This document shows, piece by piece, positions 52,980-61,451 of a stretch of DNA of 64,000 nt (position 1 is the stretch's first letter; each line of letters starts with the position of its first letter). This DNA comes from Owenweeksia sp. Its GTDB lineage: Bacteria > Bacteroidota > Bacteroidia > Flavobacteriales > Schleiferiaceae. Below the pieces are notes generated by a model that saw only the letters and a list, made by a program, of their open reading frames with translations, was not told the origin of the DNA and did no database searches. The DNA lies in contig NZNV01000041.1 of the NCBI GenBank assembly GCA_002695025.1, positions 1-64,000 of the forward strand, given 5' to 3'. The translations under genes and the position numbers were made by a program.

Positions 52980-54208
52980 TTGTAACGGAGCTTAAAACCC
53001 ACCCGTTCCAGGTCTTTCCAGAAACTGGTATAGCTTTTATTCACCACCCCAGGGTCTTCAATACCAATAGGATGCATCAGGGCTAAGGGTGCAAAGGACA
53101 TCGCCATACGATGATCACCCCAGGTTTTAAAGACCACACCTTGCAGGTGCTGGATCCCTTTATGGATCTGCAGGTAATCATCTCCAATTTCTATTTCGGC
53201 ACCCGTTTTTTGCAATTCCGTCTGCAAAGCCAGCAAGCGGTCGGTTTCCTTGATACGCAGGGTCTGCAAACCCTTGATCCTTACCCCTATATTGAGTGCA
53301 GCAAAAGCCACCGCCAGGGTCTGTGCCAGGTCCGGGTTATGGATCAGACTTATTTCGAAAAAATCCCGCGTGTCCCTTTCCCCTTTTTTAAGGCGAAAGC
53401 CGGATCCTATATAGTGTGAAACAAGGCCCAGTGGCTGGAATAGCCCACTTACAAAGGCGTCACCCTGCAGGCTATAATCCCTGAAACCGGGAAGGTATAT
53501 TTCAGTCTTTTGGGCAAGTAAGCCGATCAAAAACCAATAGGAAGCGGAGCTCCAATCCGGTTCCACCTGGAAACGCAAAGGTCTTTGAGGCACATACGCG
53601 TTAATGCGAATGCGCTCTCCGTCAATGGAAACCTGAAAACCCAACCTCCGCATAAGATTTGCGGTCAGGTAGATATAGGGCGCTGAAACAGAAAAACCGG
53701 TCATGTGAAGGACCAGGCCTTTATGCAAAGCAGGACCTATCATCATCAGAGCCGAAATAAACTGGCTACTGACACCACTGTTCAGCTGCACTTCTCCACC
53801 CATTAGTTTTTCACCCTTTATACGGAGTGGCGGATACCCGCTCTCCCCGAGATAATGGATCTCCGCTCCTAAACTGGCAAGAGCATCCACCAGTACCCCA
53901 ATAGGCCGTTCGTGCATACGCGCAGTACCGCTCAAGGTAATTTCTTCACCTTCTTGTAAGGCATAATAGGCGGTCAGGAACCGCATGGCGGTTCCGGCAT
54001 CCCCCACATTCACATTTGGCCCCTCTTCCTGAAATGCGCCTTGAAGGTATTGGGTATCCTTACTATTGGACAACCCCACAATCTCCAGGTCCGGAAAATA
54101 GAGGTGCTTCAGGATCAGCAGGCGATTGGACTCACTCTTGCTCCCTGGGATATCCACCTTGCCGATCACCCGACCGTTGGGATGACTTATATGAAGAACA
54201 TCTACCAA
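52976..54208 (-). CDS. aroA: 3-Phosphoshikimate 1-carboxyvinyltransferase (EPSP synthase)
   Basis: AroA adds the enolpyruvyl group of PEP to shikimate-3-phosphate in aromatic amino-acid synthesis. The 410-residue protein has 'VDIPGSKSESNRLLIL' (PEP/shikimate site), 'NVGDAGTAMRFLTAYYAL' and 'RIKETDRLLALQTEL', which together identify the family, and 'DHRMAMSFAPLAL' near the end. It is on the short side but complete. It overlaps aroB by seven bases, so the pair is coupled, and its stop overlaps the HhH gene's stop by four bases in a convergent arrangement. Confidence 0.96.
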   Translation of the reverse strand: MVDVLHISHPNGRVIGKVDIPGSKSESNRLLILKHLYFPDLEIVGLSNSKDTQYLQGAFQEEGPNVNVGDAGTAMRFLTAYYALQEGEEITLSGTARMHERPIGVLVDALASLGAEIHYLGESGYPPLRIKGEKLMGGEVQLNSGVSSQFISALMMIGPALHKGLVLHMTGFSVSAPYIYLTANLMRRLGFQVSIDGERIRINAYVPQRPLRFQVEPDWSSASYWFLIGLLAQKTEIYLPGFRDYSLQGDAFVSGLFQPLGLVSHYIGSGFRLKKGERDTRDFFEISLIHNPDLAQTLAVAFAALNIGVRIKGLQTLRIKETDRLLALQTELQKTGAEIEIGDDYLQIHKGIQHLQGVVFKTWGDHRMAMSFAPLALMHPIGIEDPGVVNKSYTSFWKDLERVGFKLRYN

Positions 54209-55245
54209 GCCTGTAATCTCATTATAACATTGAAAATGGCGCTTTCAGGCACCACTATATCCTGCTTCACCATACCTGGGTCCGAAAGCAGGGTAAAGAA
54301 TATTTCGCCTTTCCGATTTTTTTTATCCTGCTTTACCACTTCCAGGATCCGTTCCGGATCACCAGTCACCTCCACATCATGAAAATGATCACCAATGCGG
54401 TGAGCCGCCTCTTCAGCAACCTCCTTATCCATACCCGCAAACTCCGCTGAGAGCAGAAGCTCACCCATCATACCCAGGGCAACAGCCTCTCCGTGTAAAA
54501 GTGGTTCGCCTTCTTCATGCGATACCGTTTCCAGTGCATGTCCCAGGGTGTGTCCGAAATTCAGGATCTTCCGCAAACCTGATTCCCTGAAATCCTTTTC
54601 AACCACCTTGGATTTGATCTCTATAGACTTGCGGATCATGATGGTATCCGGCAGTGCTTCTTTAATGTTGAGCTGCAAAAGTTGTTTCCAATACTCCCTG
54701 TCAGCTATCAGTCCGTGTTTCAACATTTCAGCATAACCGGAACGTCTTTCTTCAAAAGGTAACGTTTCCAGAAAACGATTCAGGACGTACACCCTCTCCG
54801 GGTTCAGGAATAAACCCACCCGGTTTTTGAGATGATCCAGGTTAATTCCCGTTTTACCTCCCACGGAGGCATCAACCTGCGAGAGTACGGTAGTCGGAAA
54901 ATTGACAAACGGTATCCCCCTCATGTAAGTACCCGCCAGCATACCTCCCAGGTCACTTACCACACCTCCCCCCAGATTCACCAGCAGGGAGTATCGGTCC
55001 GCACGAAGATCGGATAGGGCCATCCAAAGCTGCACCAATACTTCCGGTGATTTACTGGCTTCTCCCGGTTCAATCTCCAGCACCTCCATTTCACCCAGCT
55101 CCCCCAGCTCCTGGAGAAGTGGCACGAGACAATGCTCATGGGTATTCTCATCTACCAGAAAAAAAACTTTTGAAAATCCAGATTGATTAAGGTAATCCTG
55201 GAAATCCTGAATTGCTTCTTCATCAAAGAGTATAGGGTGAGACAT
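54202..55245 (-). CDS. aroB: 3-Dehydroquinate synthase
   Basis: AroB closes DAHP to 3-dehydroquinate using NAD and a divalent metal, the second step of the shikimate pathway. The 347-residue protein has 'NLGGGVVSDLGGMLAGTYMRGIPFVNFPTTVLSQVDASVGGKTGIN', the family core, plus metal ligands in 'GYAEMLKHGLI' (Glu) and 'LNFGHTLGHALE' (His). Upstream of the aroA start it overlaps by seven bases. The two catalyse non-adjacent steps of the same pathway; other aro genes are not in the window. Confidence 0.96.
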   Translation of the reverse strand: MSHPILFDEEAIQDFQDYLNQSGFSKVFFLVDENTHEHCLVPLLQELGELGEMEVLEIEPGEASKSPEVLVQLWMALSDLRADRYSLLVNLGGGVVSDLGGMLAGTYMRGIPFVNFPTTVLSQVDASVGGKTGINLDHLKNRVGLFLNPERVYVLNRFLETLPFEERRSGYAEMLKHGLIADREYWKQLLQLNIKEALPDTIMIRKSIEIKSKVVEKDFRESGLRKILNFGHTLGHALETVSHEEGEPLLHGEAVALGMMGELLLSAEFAGMDKEVAEEAAHRIGDHFHDVEVTGDPERILEVVKQDKKNRKGEIFFTLLSDPGMVKQDIVVPESAIFNVIMRLQAW

Positions 55246-55316
55246 TATGAAGGTGTTAGTTTGGTTTTTTTAGGCTTTGAAAGTACTAAAACCTCAGCGC
55301 TTTAATACTGTTCTAT

Positions 55317-55324
55317 TACTTTTG
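55317..55324 (+). promoter_or_regulatory. Putative -7 box of the proline dehydrogenase gene
   Basis: TACTTTTG lies 17 bases before the ATG at 55342, in the divergent gap with aroB. Confidence 0.5.
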
Positions 55325-55341
55325 AAAACTTTTTTACGAGT

Positions 55342-56508
55342 ATGGTGAATTTTGACGATACAGCTACGGCTTTCATTACCAAGAGCAACGCTCAATTGCG
55401 TAAGGCTTACTATATGTTTAAGATGGTGGGAAACACCACTTTGGTATCACTGGGTAAAAGGGCTACATCCCTCTCCATGGCCCTGAGGCTTCCCATTAAA
55501 GGACTGGTGAAAAAAACTGTATATGACCAGTTTGTGGGTGGTGAGACCATGCAGGAATGTGAAAAAATCATAGATCTCCTGGATCGCTATAATGTGAAAT
55601 CCTTATTGGATTATTCTATAGAAGGAAAGGAAACCGAAGAAGATTTTGAGCATACCAAGAACTGCCTGCTGGATACCATACGCTTTGGCGGAAAACACAA
55701 AGCGGTTCCTTTTGCGGTGTTCAAAGTAACCGGAATGGCGCGTTTTGCCCTCCTGGAAAAGGTGAGTAACGGTGAACTTCTTTCTGAAAAGGAAAGCAAG
55801 GAATGGTTAAAGGCCAAGGAAAGAGTGAAGGAAATTTGCCAGGCCGCCCATGATCATAAGCTGGCTGTTTTGGTGGATGCCGAGGAAAGCTGGATACAGC
55901 CGGCCATAGATGAACTGGCAGAGGAGATGATCCACCACTATAACCGCGAAAGGGTTATTGTTTTCAATACCCTGCAGATGTACCGTGTAGACCGGCTGGA
56001 GTACCTCCGCAAGCTGGTGAACCTGGCCAATAAAGAGAATTTTTACCTGGGCGTAAAGCTGGTACGCGGAGCCTATATGGAAAAGGAGCGCGACCGTGCG
56101 GCTAAAATGGGATACCCTTCGCCTATACAACCAGACAAAGCTGCCAGCGATCGCGATTACGACCAAGGCGTGGAATACGTGGTGGAGAACCTTGAAAAAG
56201 GACGCCTGGTAGCTGGAAGCCATAATGAGGAAAGTTGCCGCAAACTAGCCAACCTGATGGTGGAAAAAGGCCTTGCCAAGGATGACCATCGGATATGGTT
56301 CAGCCAGTTGTACGGCATGAGTGACCACCTATCTTTCAACTTGGCCAAGGCCGGTTACAATGTGGTCAAATACCTTCCATTTGGCCCGGTTAAAGAAACC
56401 CTCCCCTACCTCATCCGCAGGGCAGAAGAAAATTCATCCGCCTCCGGACAGACCAGCCGTGAGCTCATGCTCATTCAGAAAGAAATGCGAAGAAGGGGTA
56501 TCGACTAA
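55342..56508 (+). CDS. Proline dehydrogenase
   Basis: This flavoenzyme oxidises proline to pyrroline-5-carboxylate, giving electrons to quinone. The 388-residue protein is a stand-alone PRODH, not fused to P5C dehydrogenase as in PutA. The TIM-barrel motifs include 'FAVFKVTGMARFALLEKVS', 'VLVDAEESWIQPAIDELA', 'NLANKENFYLGVKLVRGAYMEKER', 'RLVAGSHNEESCRKLAN' and 'WFSQLYGMSDHLSFNLAKAGYNVVKYLPFGPVKETLPYL', matching the FAD and substrate sites. The P5C dehydrogenase gene is not in the window. Convergent with the DUF4258-type gene, whose stop is two bases past this one. Confidence 0.94.
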   Translation: MVNFDDTATAFITKSNAQLRKAYYMFKMVGNTTLVSLGKRATSLSMALRLPIKGLVKKTVYDQFVGGETMQECEKIIDLLDRYNVKSLLDYSIEGKETEEDFEHTKNCLLDTIRFGGKHKAVPFAVFKVTGMARFALLEKVSNGELLSEKESKEWLKAKERVKEICQAAHDHKLAVLVDAEESWIQPAIDELAEEMIHHYNRERVIVFNTLQMYRVDRLEYLRKLVNLANKENFYLGVKLVRGAYMEKERDRAAKMGYPSPIQPDKAASDRDYDQGVEYVVENLEKGRLVAGSHNEESCRKLANLMVEKGLAKDDHRIWFSQLYGMSDHLSFNLAKAGYNVVKYLPFGPVKETLPYLIRRAEENSSASGQTSRELMLIQKEMRRRGID

Positions 56509-56510
56509 CT

Positions 56511-56885
56511 TTATTGGAAATTGATATTCAGTACGGTAGCTACACTATCGCAGTTACGCACTTCTGCTGAAAAAGGTCTTTTGTGTTCTTTATCGGAATC
56601 TATCCAGTAAATGTGACAGGAATCGCCCTTGGTCTTACTTTTTTCAAAGTCCACATTACCACTGGTGAGAAGCATGCTGATATCACTGGTATCCATCCCT
56701 TCACCGCTTAGCTGTGCCAGAACCTCATCCGTAACCACACGATCCTTTTTACGCAGATCATACAATACCCGGTCATTGGGAAAATAACTGCATTCTATTT
56801 TACGGCCTCCAAATAAAAAGCTGACCATAAAAATGCCTAAACCAACGCCAATGAGGTAGTACAGTATCTTTTTCCAAACGGGCAT
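56511..56885 (-). CDS. Small membrane-anchored protein, DUF4258-like
   Basis: This 124-residue protein has one N-terminal membrane helix (about 7-27) and a soluble part with 'IECSYFPNDRVLYDLRKKDRVVTDEVLAQL', 'DISMLLTSGNVDFEKSKTKGDSCHIYWI' and a Cys near 'EVRNCDSVATVLNI'. This pattern agrees with Flavobacteriales proteins annotated as DUF4258. Function is unknown. The soluble part likely faces the periplasm, with three cysteines that could form a disulfide. It follows ald on the same strand with a 55-base gap and has its own TAnnTTTG box. Confidence 0.75.
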   Translation of the reverse strand: MPVWKKILYYLIGVGLGIFMVSFLFGGRKIECSYFPNDRVLYDLRKKDRVVTDEVLAQLSGEGMDTSDISMLLTSGNVDFEKSKTKGDSCHIYWIDSDKEHKRPFSAEVRNCDSVATVLNINFQ

Positions 56886-56905
56886 AGCTGTTATTTTTCA
56901 GGCGG

Positions 56906-56913
56906 CAAAGGTA
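56906..56913 (-). promoter_or_regulatory. Putative -7 box of the DUF4258-like gene
   Basis: On the minus strand this reads TACCTTTG, matching TAnnTTTG, 20 bases before the ATG at 56885. Confidence 0.45.
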
Positions 56914-56940
56914 ACAAGCACCGCTTAAAGCTTTACCGTA

Positions 56941-58149
56941 TCAGAATAAAAGATGCGCCTCGGTATAAGGAAGATCAAACCAGTCACCAATAGCACTGTT
57001 CACCAGGGTACCTTTACAAACGTACAAGCCTTTACGTACGGCCTTGTTCTTGGCCAGGATTTCCTCCACTCCACCCTGATCACCAATGGAGAGGATGATA
57101 GGAGCCATAATGTTGCTCAGGGAAAAGGATGCCGTACGGCTTACCCGGGAAGCTATGTTGGGAACACAATAGTGAATTACATCGTATTTTTTAAAGGTAG
57201 GCTTATCGTGATTGGTAAGTTCCGAGGTTTCAAAACAACCGCCCTGGTCAATACTCACATCCACGATAACACTGCCAGGCTTCATTTTGGAAACCATATC
57301 ATCCGTTACCACACAGGGTGTGGGCCCTATGTCTGCACGTACAGCACCAATAGCCACATCACAACGCATCAATGATTTTTCCAGGATCTTGGGCTGCATC
57401 ACACAAGTGTATATAGGCATGTTGTTGATCATATTCTGCAGCCTGCGCAAGCGGGACAGTGACTTGTCAAACACTTTTACATTAGCGCCCAGGCCCAGAG
57501 CAGTGCGGGCGGCAAAGACCCCAACCGTACCTGCGCCTATGATCACCACCTCCGTGGGCGGCACACCGGACACTCCACCCAGCATAAAACCTTTGCCGTC
57601 ATTGGCGTTGGACAGGTACTCTGCAGCTACCAATACCGAAGTGTTTCCGGCAATTTCGCTCATGCTGCGCACCACCGGCACTATGCCGTCCTCATCTTCT
57701 ATATTCTCAAAACTCAAAGCCGTGATCTTCTTATCCATCAGCTTACGGAAGTAGGCTTTCTTTTGTGTTTTAAGCTGTAAGGCCGAGATAAGCGTTTGCT
57801 TGGACTTCATCATATCGATCTCCTCCAGGCTGGGTGGTTCTATCTTAAGGATAATATTGCATTCGTAAACATCCTTTGGAGAATAGACGATGCGCGCACC
57901 GGCTTCACTAAAATCCTGATCGGAGTAATTAGCCCCTTCACCAGCCCCGGTCTCTATAACCACCTGGTGGCCATTGCTCACCAACACATGCACCGCATCG
58001 GGTGTAAGCCCAACACGCTTTTCCTGCATGAAAATTTCTTTGGGGATGCCAATCTGAAGCTCGCTTTTTGGAGTTTTAACTTCCAGAACTTCTTCCTGGG
58101 GGAGTAGCTCCGATTTAGAAAAGGATAAAAATCCTGAAGAACTGCTCAT
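56941..58149 (-). CDS. ald: Alanine dehydrogenase
   Basis: Ald interconverts alanine and pyruvate plus ammonia with NAD. The 402-residue protein starts with a 30-residue extension before 'IGIPKEIFMQEKRVGLTPDAV' (Lys and Arg contact pyruvate). It has the Rossmann 'VVIIGAGTVGVFAARTALGLGANV' and 'SVIVDVSIDQGGCFETS', typical of the family, though 'YCVPNIASRVSRTAS' is a slightly changed form of the usual 'HYCVANMPGAVPRTST'. It overlaps tsaE by four bases, so it is cotranscribed with porX-tsaE. Its alanine substrate could come from kynureninase (inference). Confidence 0.93.
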   Translation of the reverse strand: MSSSSGFLSFSKSELLPQEEVLEVKTPKSELQIGIPKEIFMQEKRVGLTPDAVHVLVSNGHQVVIETGAGEGANYSDQDFSEAGARIVYSPKDVYECNIILKIEPPSLEEIDMMKSKQTLISALQLKTQKKAYFRKLMDKKITALSFENIEDEDGIVPVVRSMSEIAGNTSVLVAAEYLSNANDGKGFMLGGVSGVPPTEVVIIGAGTVGVFAARTALGLGANVKVFDKSLSRLRRLQNMINNMPIYTCVMQPKILEKSLMRCDVAIGAVRADIGPTPCVVTDDMVSKMKPGSVIVDVSIDQGGCFETSELTNHDKPTFKKYDVIHYCVPNIASRVSRTASFSLSNIMAPIILSIGDQGGVEEILAKNKAVRKGLYVCKGTLVNSAIGDWFDLPYTEAHLLF

Positions 58150-58568
58150 TCGGTAATGTTTAACTCAAAAATACGGATTCCCTGTTTCACACTTATGCGA
58201 AGACGATCATAAGTGTCAGGCAGTAAGTTACTAATTTTTTCGGCCCATTCCATAAAGCAGTAGTTACCTGAATAGAGATAATCCTCTACACCCATATCCA
58301 GCGCCTCATTTTCATCTTCCAGGCGGTAAAAGTCAAAGTGGTATAAAGAACCGTAGCTGGGAGAATAATATTCATTCACCAACGAAAACGTAGGGCTGCT
58401 CACTTTGTCTTCCACACCCATTTCTCTACAAAGGCTTTGTATAAAGGTGGTTTTTCCAGCACCCATCTCTCCTTCAATGGCCAGCACCTGGCCCTTCCAG
58501 TTTTGCAGAAGCCAGCGCGCAGCATCCGGTAGTTCACCGGTATTTTTCACTTCACGGCTTATAACCAT
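58146..58568 (-). CDS. tsaE: tRNA threonylcarbamoyladenosine biosynthesis ATPase TsaE
   Basis: TsaE is the ATPase partner of TsaB/TsaD in making t6A on ANN-reading tRNAs. The 140-residue protein has Walker A 'GEMGAGKTTF' (33-42), 'VSSPTFSLVNEYY' and 'YHFDFYRLEDENEALDMGVEDYL', followed by 'FMEWAEKI', all typical of TsaE. Length is normal. It lies 20 bases after porX and overlaps ald by four. A TAnnTTTG box four bases before its ATG could also start it independently. Confidence 0.95.
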   Translation of the reverse strand: MVISREVKNTGELPDAARWLLQNWKGQVLAIEGEMGAGKTTFIQSLCREMGVEDKVSSPTFSLVNEYYSPSYGSLYHFDFYRLEDENEALDMGVEDYLYSGNYCFMEWAEKISNLLPDTYDRLRISVKQGIRIFELNITE

Positions 58569-58572
58569 AATG

Positions 58573-58580
58573 CAAAAATA
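58573..58580 (-). promoter_or_regulatory. Near-leaderless -7 box of tsaE
   Basis: On the minus strand this reads TATTTTTG and ends four bases before the tsaE ATG at 58568. It lies between the porX stop and tsaE, so it would be a second, internal promoter for tsaE and ald. Confidence 0.45.
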
Positions 58581-58588
58581 GTCCGAAT

Positions 58589-60142
58589 TTATCTCGGACT
58601 CATTACTACAAAGGGAACGATCATCTCCTCCAGTGATACTCCTCCATGCTGGTATGTATTGCGATAGTATTTTACGTAGTGATTAAAATTATTGGGGTAA
58701 GCAAAAAAGAGGTTCTCCTTGGCAAAGACAAAGGCCGAGTTGATATTGGGCTTGGGCAGGTAAATATCCTCAGGGTTCTTAACCTCGTATACATCCTTAT
58801 TCTGGTAGGACATATTGCGCCCTACCTTGTAGCGGAGATTGGTACTAAGATCCTTAGGGCCTACCAGCTTAGTGGGGTCGCCTACGTTAATGGTACCGTG
58901 ATCCGTGGTGATGATCACCTTCAGATTTTTATCGCGTAAGGCCCGGATCATTTCCAGGAGCGGAGAATTCTGGAACCAACTCAAGGTAAGGGAACGATAG
59001 GCCTTGTCATTATCCGCCAGCTCACGGATCACTTTCATATCCGTTTTGGCGTGCGATAGCATATCCACAAAATTGTAAACCACCACGTTTAACTGATTAC
59101 CGGAAAGGTTGGCGATGTTCTCCGCCAGTTTTTTACCCTGGCCGTGGTTGGTTATTTTATTGTAGGAAAACTTCATATCTCCCAGACCAAGCCGCTGTAA
59201 CTGATCCCGCAGAAAGTCTTCCTCGTACTGGTTCTTTCCTTCTTCATCGGTATCACCTATCCACTTATCCTTAAAACGTTTCTGGATTTCCAGAGGCATC
59301 AGTCCGGAAAAAAGCGCATTCCGTGCATACTGTGTAGCCGTGGGTAAAATACTGTAAAAGCTCTTTTCCTCTTCGGTGATGTAATACTCCTCCAGAATGG
59401 GCTGTATAATCTTCCACTGATCATGCCGGAGGTTATCAATGACTACCCAAAAAACATTCTCATCCTGACGGATACGGGGATAAACCCATTTTTGAAATAG
59501 TGTGTGCGACATGACGGGGGCATCCTCATCACCGTGCAGCCAGTCTTCATAGTTGCGTTCAATAAATTTGAAAAACTGGCTATTGGCCTCTTTTTTCTGG
59601 GTCAGCAATATCTCGTTCAGGCTTTCGTCCTCCAGTTTATCCAGTTCCAGTTCCCAGTACACCAGGCGCTTGTATAGGTCGGACCAGCCTTCAGTATCAT
59701 TCACCTGGGCCAGGTCCATGCCAATCTGCCGGAACTCCTGTTGGTAATTGCTGGTGGTCTTCTGGCTTACCAGACGCTTGGTATCCAGGTTCTTCTTTAT
59801 GGTGAGTAATATCTGCTTGGGATTTACCGGTTTTATCAGGTAGTCCGATATCTGCGAGCCAATGGCATCATCCATAATGCTTTCTTCCTCGCTCTTGGTG
59901 ATCATAACCACCGGAAGGCCAGACTGTAGCGTTTTTACACGCTGCAAGGTTTCCAGTCCACTGAGACCCGGCATATTCTCATCCAGGAATACGAGATCAT
60001 AATGTTTTTCCTCCACCATTTCCAGGGCTTCACTACCATTGTTTATGGTGTCTACTTTATAGCCTTTTTCCTCCAGGAAAATGATGTGGGGTTTGAGCAG
60101 ATCTATCTCGTCATCTACCCAGAGTATTTGAATATTGTCCAT
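58589..60142 (-). CDS. porX: PorX: response regulator fused to a PglZ/alkaline phosphatase-type domain, T9SS regulator
   Basis: PorX, with the kinase PorY and the sigma factor SigP, controls T9SS genes in Porphyromonas; its effector domain is a phosphodiesterase of the alkaline phosphatase superfamily. The 517-residue protein has a receiver (1-120) with Asp54 ('LVFLDENMPG'), 'ILWVDDEIDLL' and Lys in 'DYLIKPVNPK', a helical linker, and a PglZ domain with 'NVFWVVIDNLRHDQWKII' (metal Asp and Thr-like position), 'NVVVYNFVDMLSHAKTD', 'VIITTDHGTINVGDPTKL'. It fits PorX in length and order. It leads the porX-tsaE-ald operon. A PorY kinase is not in the window. Confidence 0.93.
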   Translation of the reverse strand: MDNIQILWVDDEIDLLKPHIIFLEEKGYKVDTINNGSEALEMVEEKHYDLVFLDENMPGLSGLETLQRVKTLQSGLPVVMITKSEEESIMDDAIGSQISDYLIKPVNPKQILLTIKKNLDTKRLVSQKTTSNYQQEFRQIGMDLAQVNDTEGWSDLYKRLVYWELELDKLEDESLNEILLTQKKEANSQFFKFIERNYEDWLHGDEDAPVMSHTLFQKWVYPRIRQDENVFWVVIDNLRHDQWKIIQPILEEYYITEEEKSFYSILPTATQYARNALFSGLMPLEIQKRFKDKWIGDTDEEGKNQYEEDFLRDQLQRLGLGDMKFSYNKITNHGQGKKLAENIANLSGNQLNVVVYNFVDMLSHAKTDMKVIRELADNDKAYRSLTLSWFQNSPLLEMIRALRDKNLKVIITTDHGTINVGDPTKLVGPKDLSTNLRYKVGRNMSYQNKDVYEVKNPEDIYLPKPNINSAFVFAKENLFFAYPNNFNHYVKYYRNTYQHGGVSLEEMIVPFVVMSPR

Positions 60143-60149
60143 ACTTTTG
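60142..60149 (+). promoter_or_regulatory. Putative -7 box of the HD phosphohydrolase gene
   Basis: TACTTTTG overlaps the porX start codon region on the other strand and lies 46 bases before the TTG at 60196. The divergent pair thus shares a 53-base gap. Confidence 0.45.
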
Positions 60150-60195
60150 TTTTGTCAGGTGTTACGCATTAAGAAACAATTATACTACAAAAGGT

Positions 60196-61422
60196 TTGAG
60201 CCATCGGAATAAACTCAAGATACTAAACGACCCCATCTACGGTTTCATTACCATCCCTGACGCTTTAATTTTTGATCTGATCGAGCATCCCTATTTTCAG
60301 CGTCTGCGAAGGATCACTCAACTGGGGCTTACTTACCTGGTTTACCCTGGGGCCTACCATACTCGTTTTCACCATGCTTTGGGTGCTATGCACCTGATGG
60401 GAAAAGCGGTGCGCCTTCTGCGTTCCAAAGGTCATGAAATAACCCCAGAAGAAGAACAGGCGGTAAACATTGCCATACTTCTGCACGATATCGGGCACGG
60501 CCCCTTTTCACATGCCCTGGAAAACTCCATTGTGCCCGGCATCAACCATGAGAAGTTATCGCGGGAATTCATGAAGGTACTCAACGATGAATTTAAAGGA
60601 GAGCTGGAGCTGGCCATACAGATATTCACCAACACCTATCACAAGAAGTTCCTGCACCAACTTATCAGTAGCCAGCTGGACATGGATCGCCTGGACTACC
60701 TGCGCAGGGACTGCTTTTATACCGGGGTTAGCGAAGGCCAGGTAAACTCCGAACGGCTGATTACGATGCTCAACGTGGCGGATGACCAACTGGTGGTAGA
60801 CAGTAAGGGGATTTACTCCGTAGAGAAATTCATCGTGGCCCGCAGGCTGATGTACTGGCAGGTATATTTACATAAAACCGTTCTGTCCGCAGAGTTCCTG
60901 CTCATCAAGATTTTGATGCGGGCGCGTGAGGTGTATTCCGAAGACATGGTTATGCCCTCTATGCTCAGGCGTTTCATCAAGGAAAATCTTCCGGCTGACT
61001 ACGAGGATCTGTTGCCACGCTATGCACAGCTGGATGATTACGATATTATGACCGCTATTAAGGAATGGCAGAACCATCCTGATAAGGTATTATCCATCCT
61101 GAGCAGGAAATTACTGGAACGAAAACTACTGGGTGCCCGCGTCTCCGAAGAAACCGAAAAGGACGCAAAGGTAGAAAAGATGAAGGCCTGTGCGGCTTCT
61201 AAATACGGCATCTCCAAGGAAGAAGCCCGTTACTTTGTTTTCAGCGAAACTCTCACCAACAACGCCTACGATCCCAGTCGTCACCGTATAAACCTCTTGT
61301 ATAAAGACGGGACTTTACAGGATATTGCCTCGGCTTCGGATCAATTGAATATATCCGCCCTCACCACACCTGTAACCAAGAACTTTTTGTTCTTTCCCAA
61401 GGACTGCCGCGACAGGCGCTAA
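60196..61422 (+). CDS. HD-domain phosphohydrolase (dGTPase-like)
   Basis: This 408-residue protein has an HD domain with the metal ligands 'YHTRFHHALGAMHLMGKA' (His59/60), 'AILLHDIGHGPFSHALE' (His97-Asp98) and a later Asp in 'QLDMDRLDYLRRDC', the order seen in SAMHD1- and dGTPase-related proteins. The opening 'KILNDPIYGFITIPD' is typical of the family. Members hydrolyse dNTPs or other phosphate esters; the substrate here is not known. The start is a TTG at 60196 with a good AAAAGG ribosome site before it; no ATG is available before the conserved start. lpxD follows 29 bases later with its own box. Confidence 0.9.
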   Translation: MSHRNKLKILNDPIYGFITIPDALIFDLIEHPYFQRLRRITQLGLTYLVYPGAYHTRFHHALGAMHLMGKAVRLLRSKGHEITPEEEQAVNIAILLHDIGHGPFSHALENSIVPGINHEKLSREFMKVLNDEFKGELELAIQIFTNTYHKKFLHQLISSQLDMDRLDYLRRDCFYTGVSEGQVNSERLITMLNVADDQLVVDSKGIYSVEKFIVARRLMYWQVYLHKTVLSAEFLLIKILMRAREVYSEDMVMPSMLRRFIKENLPADYEDLLPRYAQLDDYDIMTAIKEWQNHPDKVLSILSRKLLERKLLGARVSEETEKDAKVEKMKACAASKYGISKEEARYFVFSETLTNNAYDPSRHRINLLYKDGTLQDIASASDQLNISALTTPVTKNFLFFPKDCRDRR

Positions 61423-61438
61423 GCACTTAAAAATTTTC

Positions 61439-61446
61439 TACTTTTG
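61439..61446 (+). promoter_or_regulatory. Near-leaderless -7 box of lpxD
   Basis: TACTTTTG ends five bases before the lpxD ATG at 61452. The lpxD operon would thus have almost no leader. Confidence 0.5.
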
Positions 61447-61451
61447 ACCGA

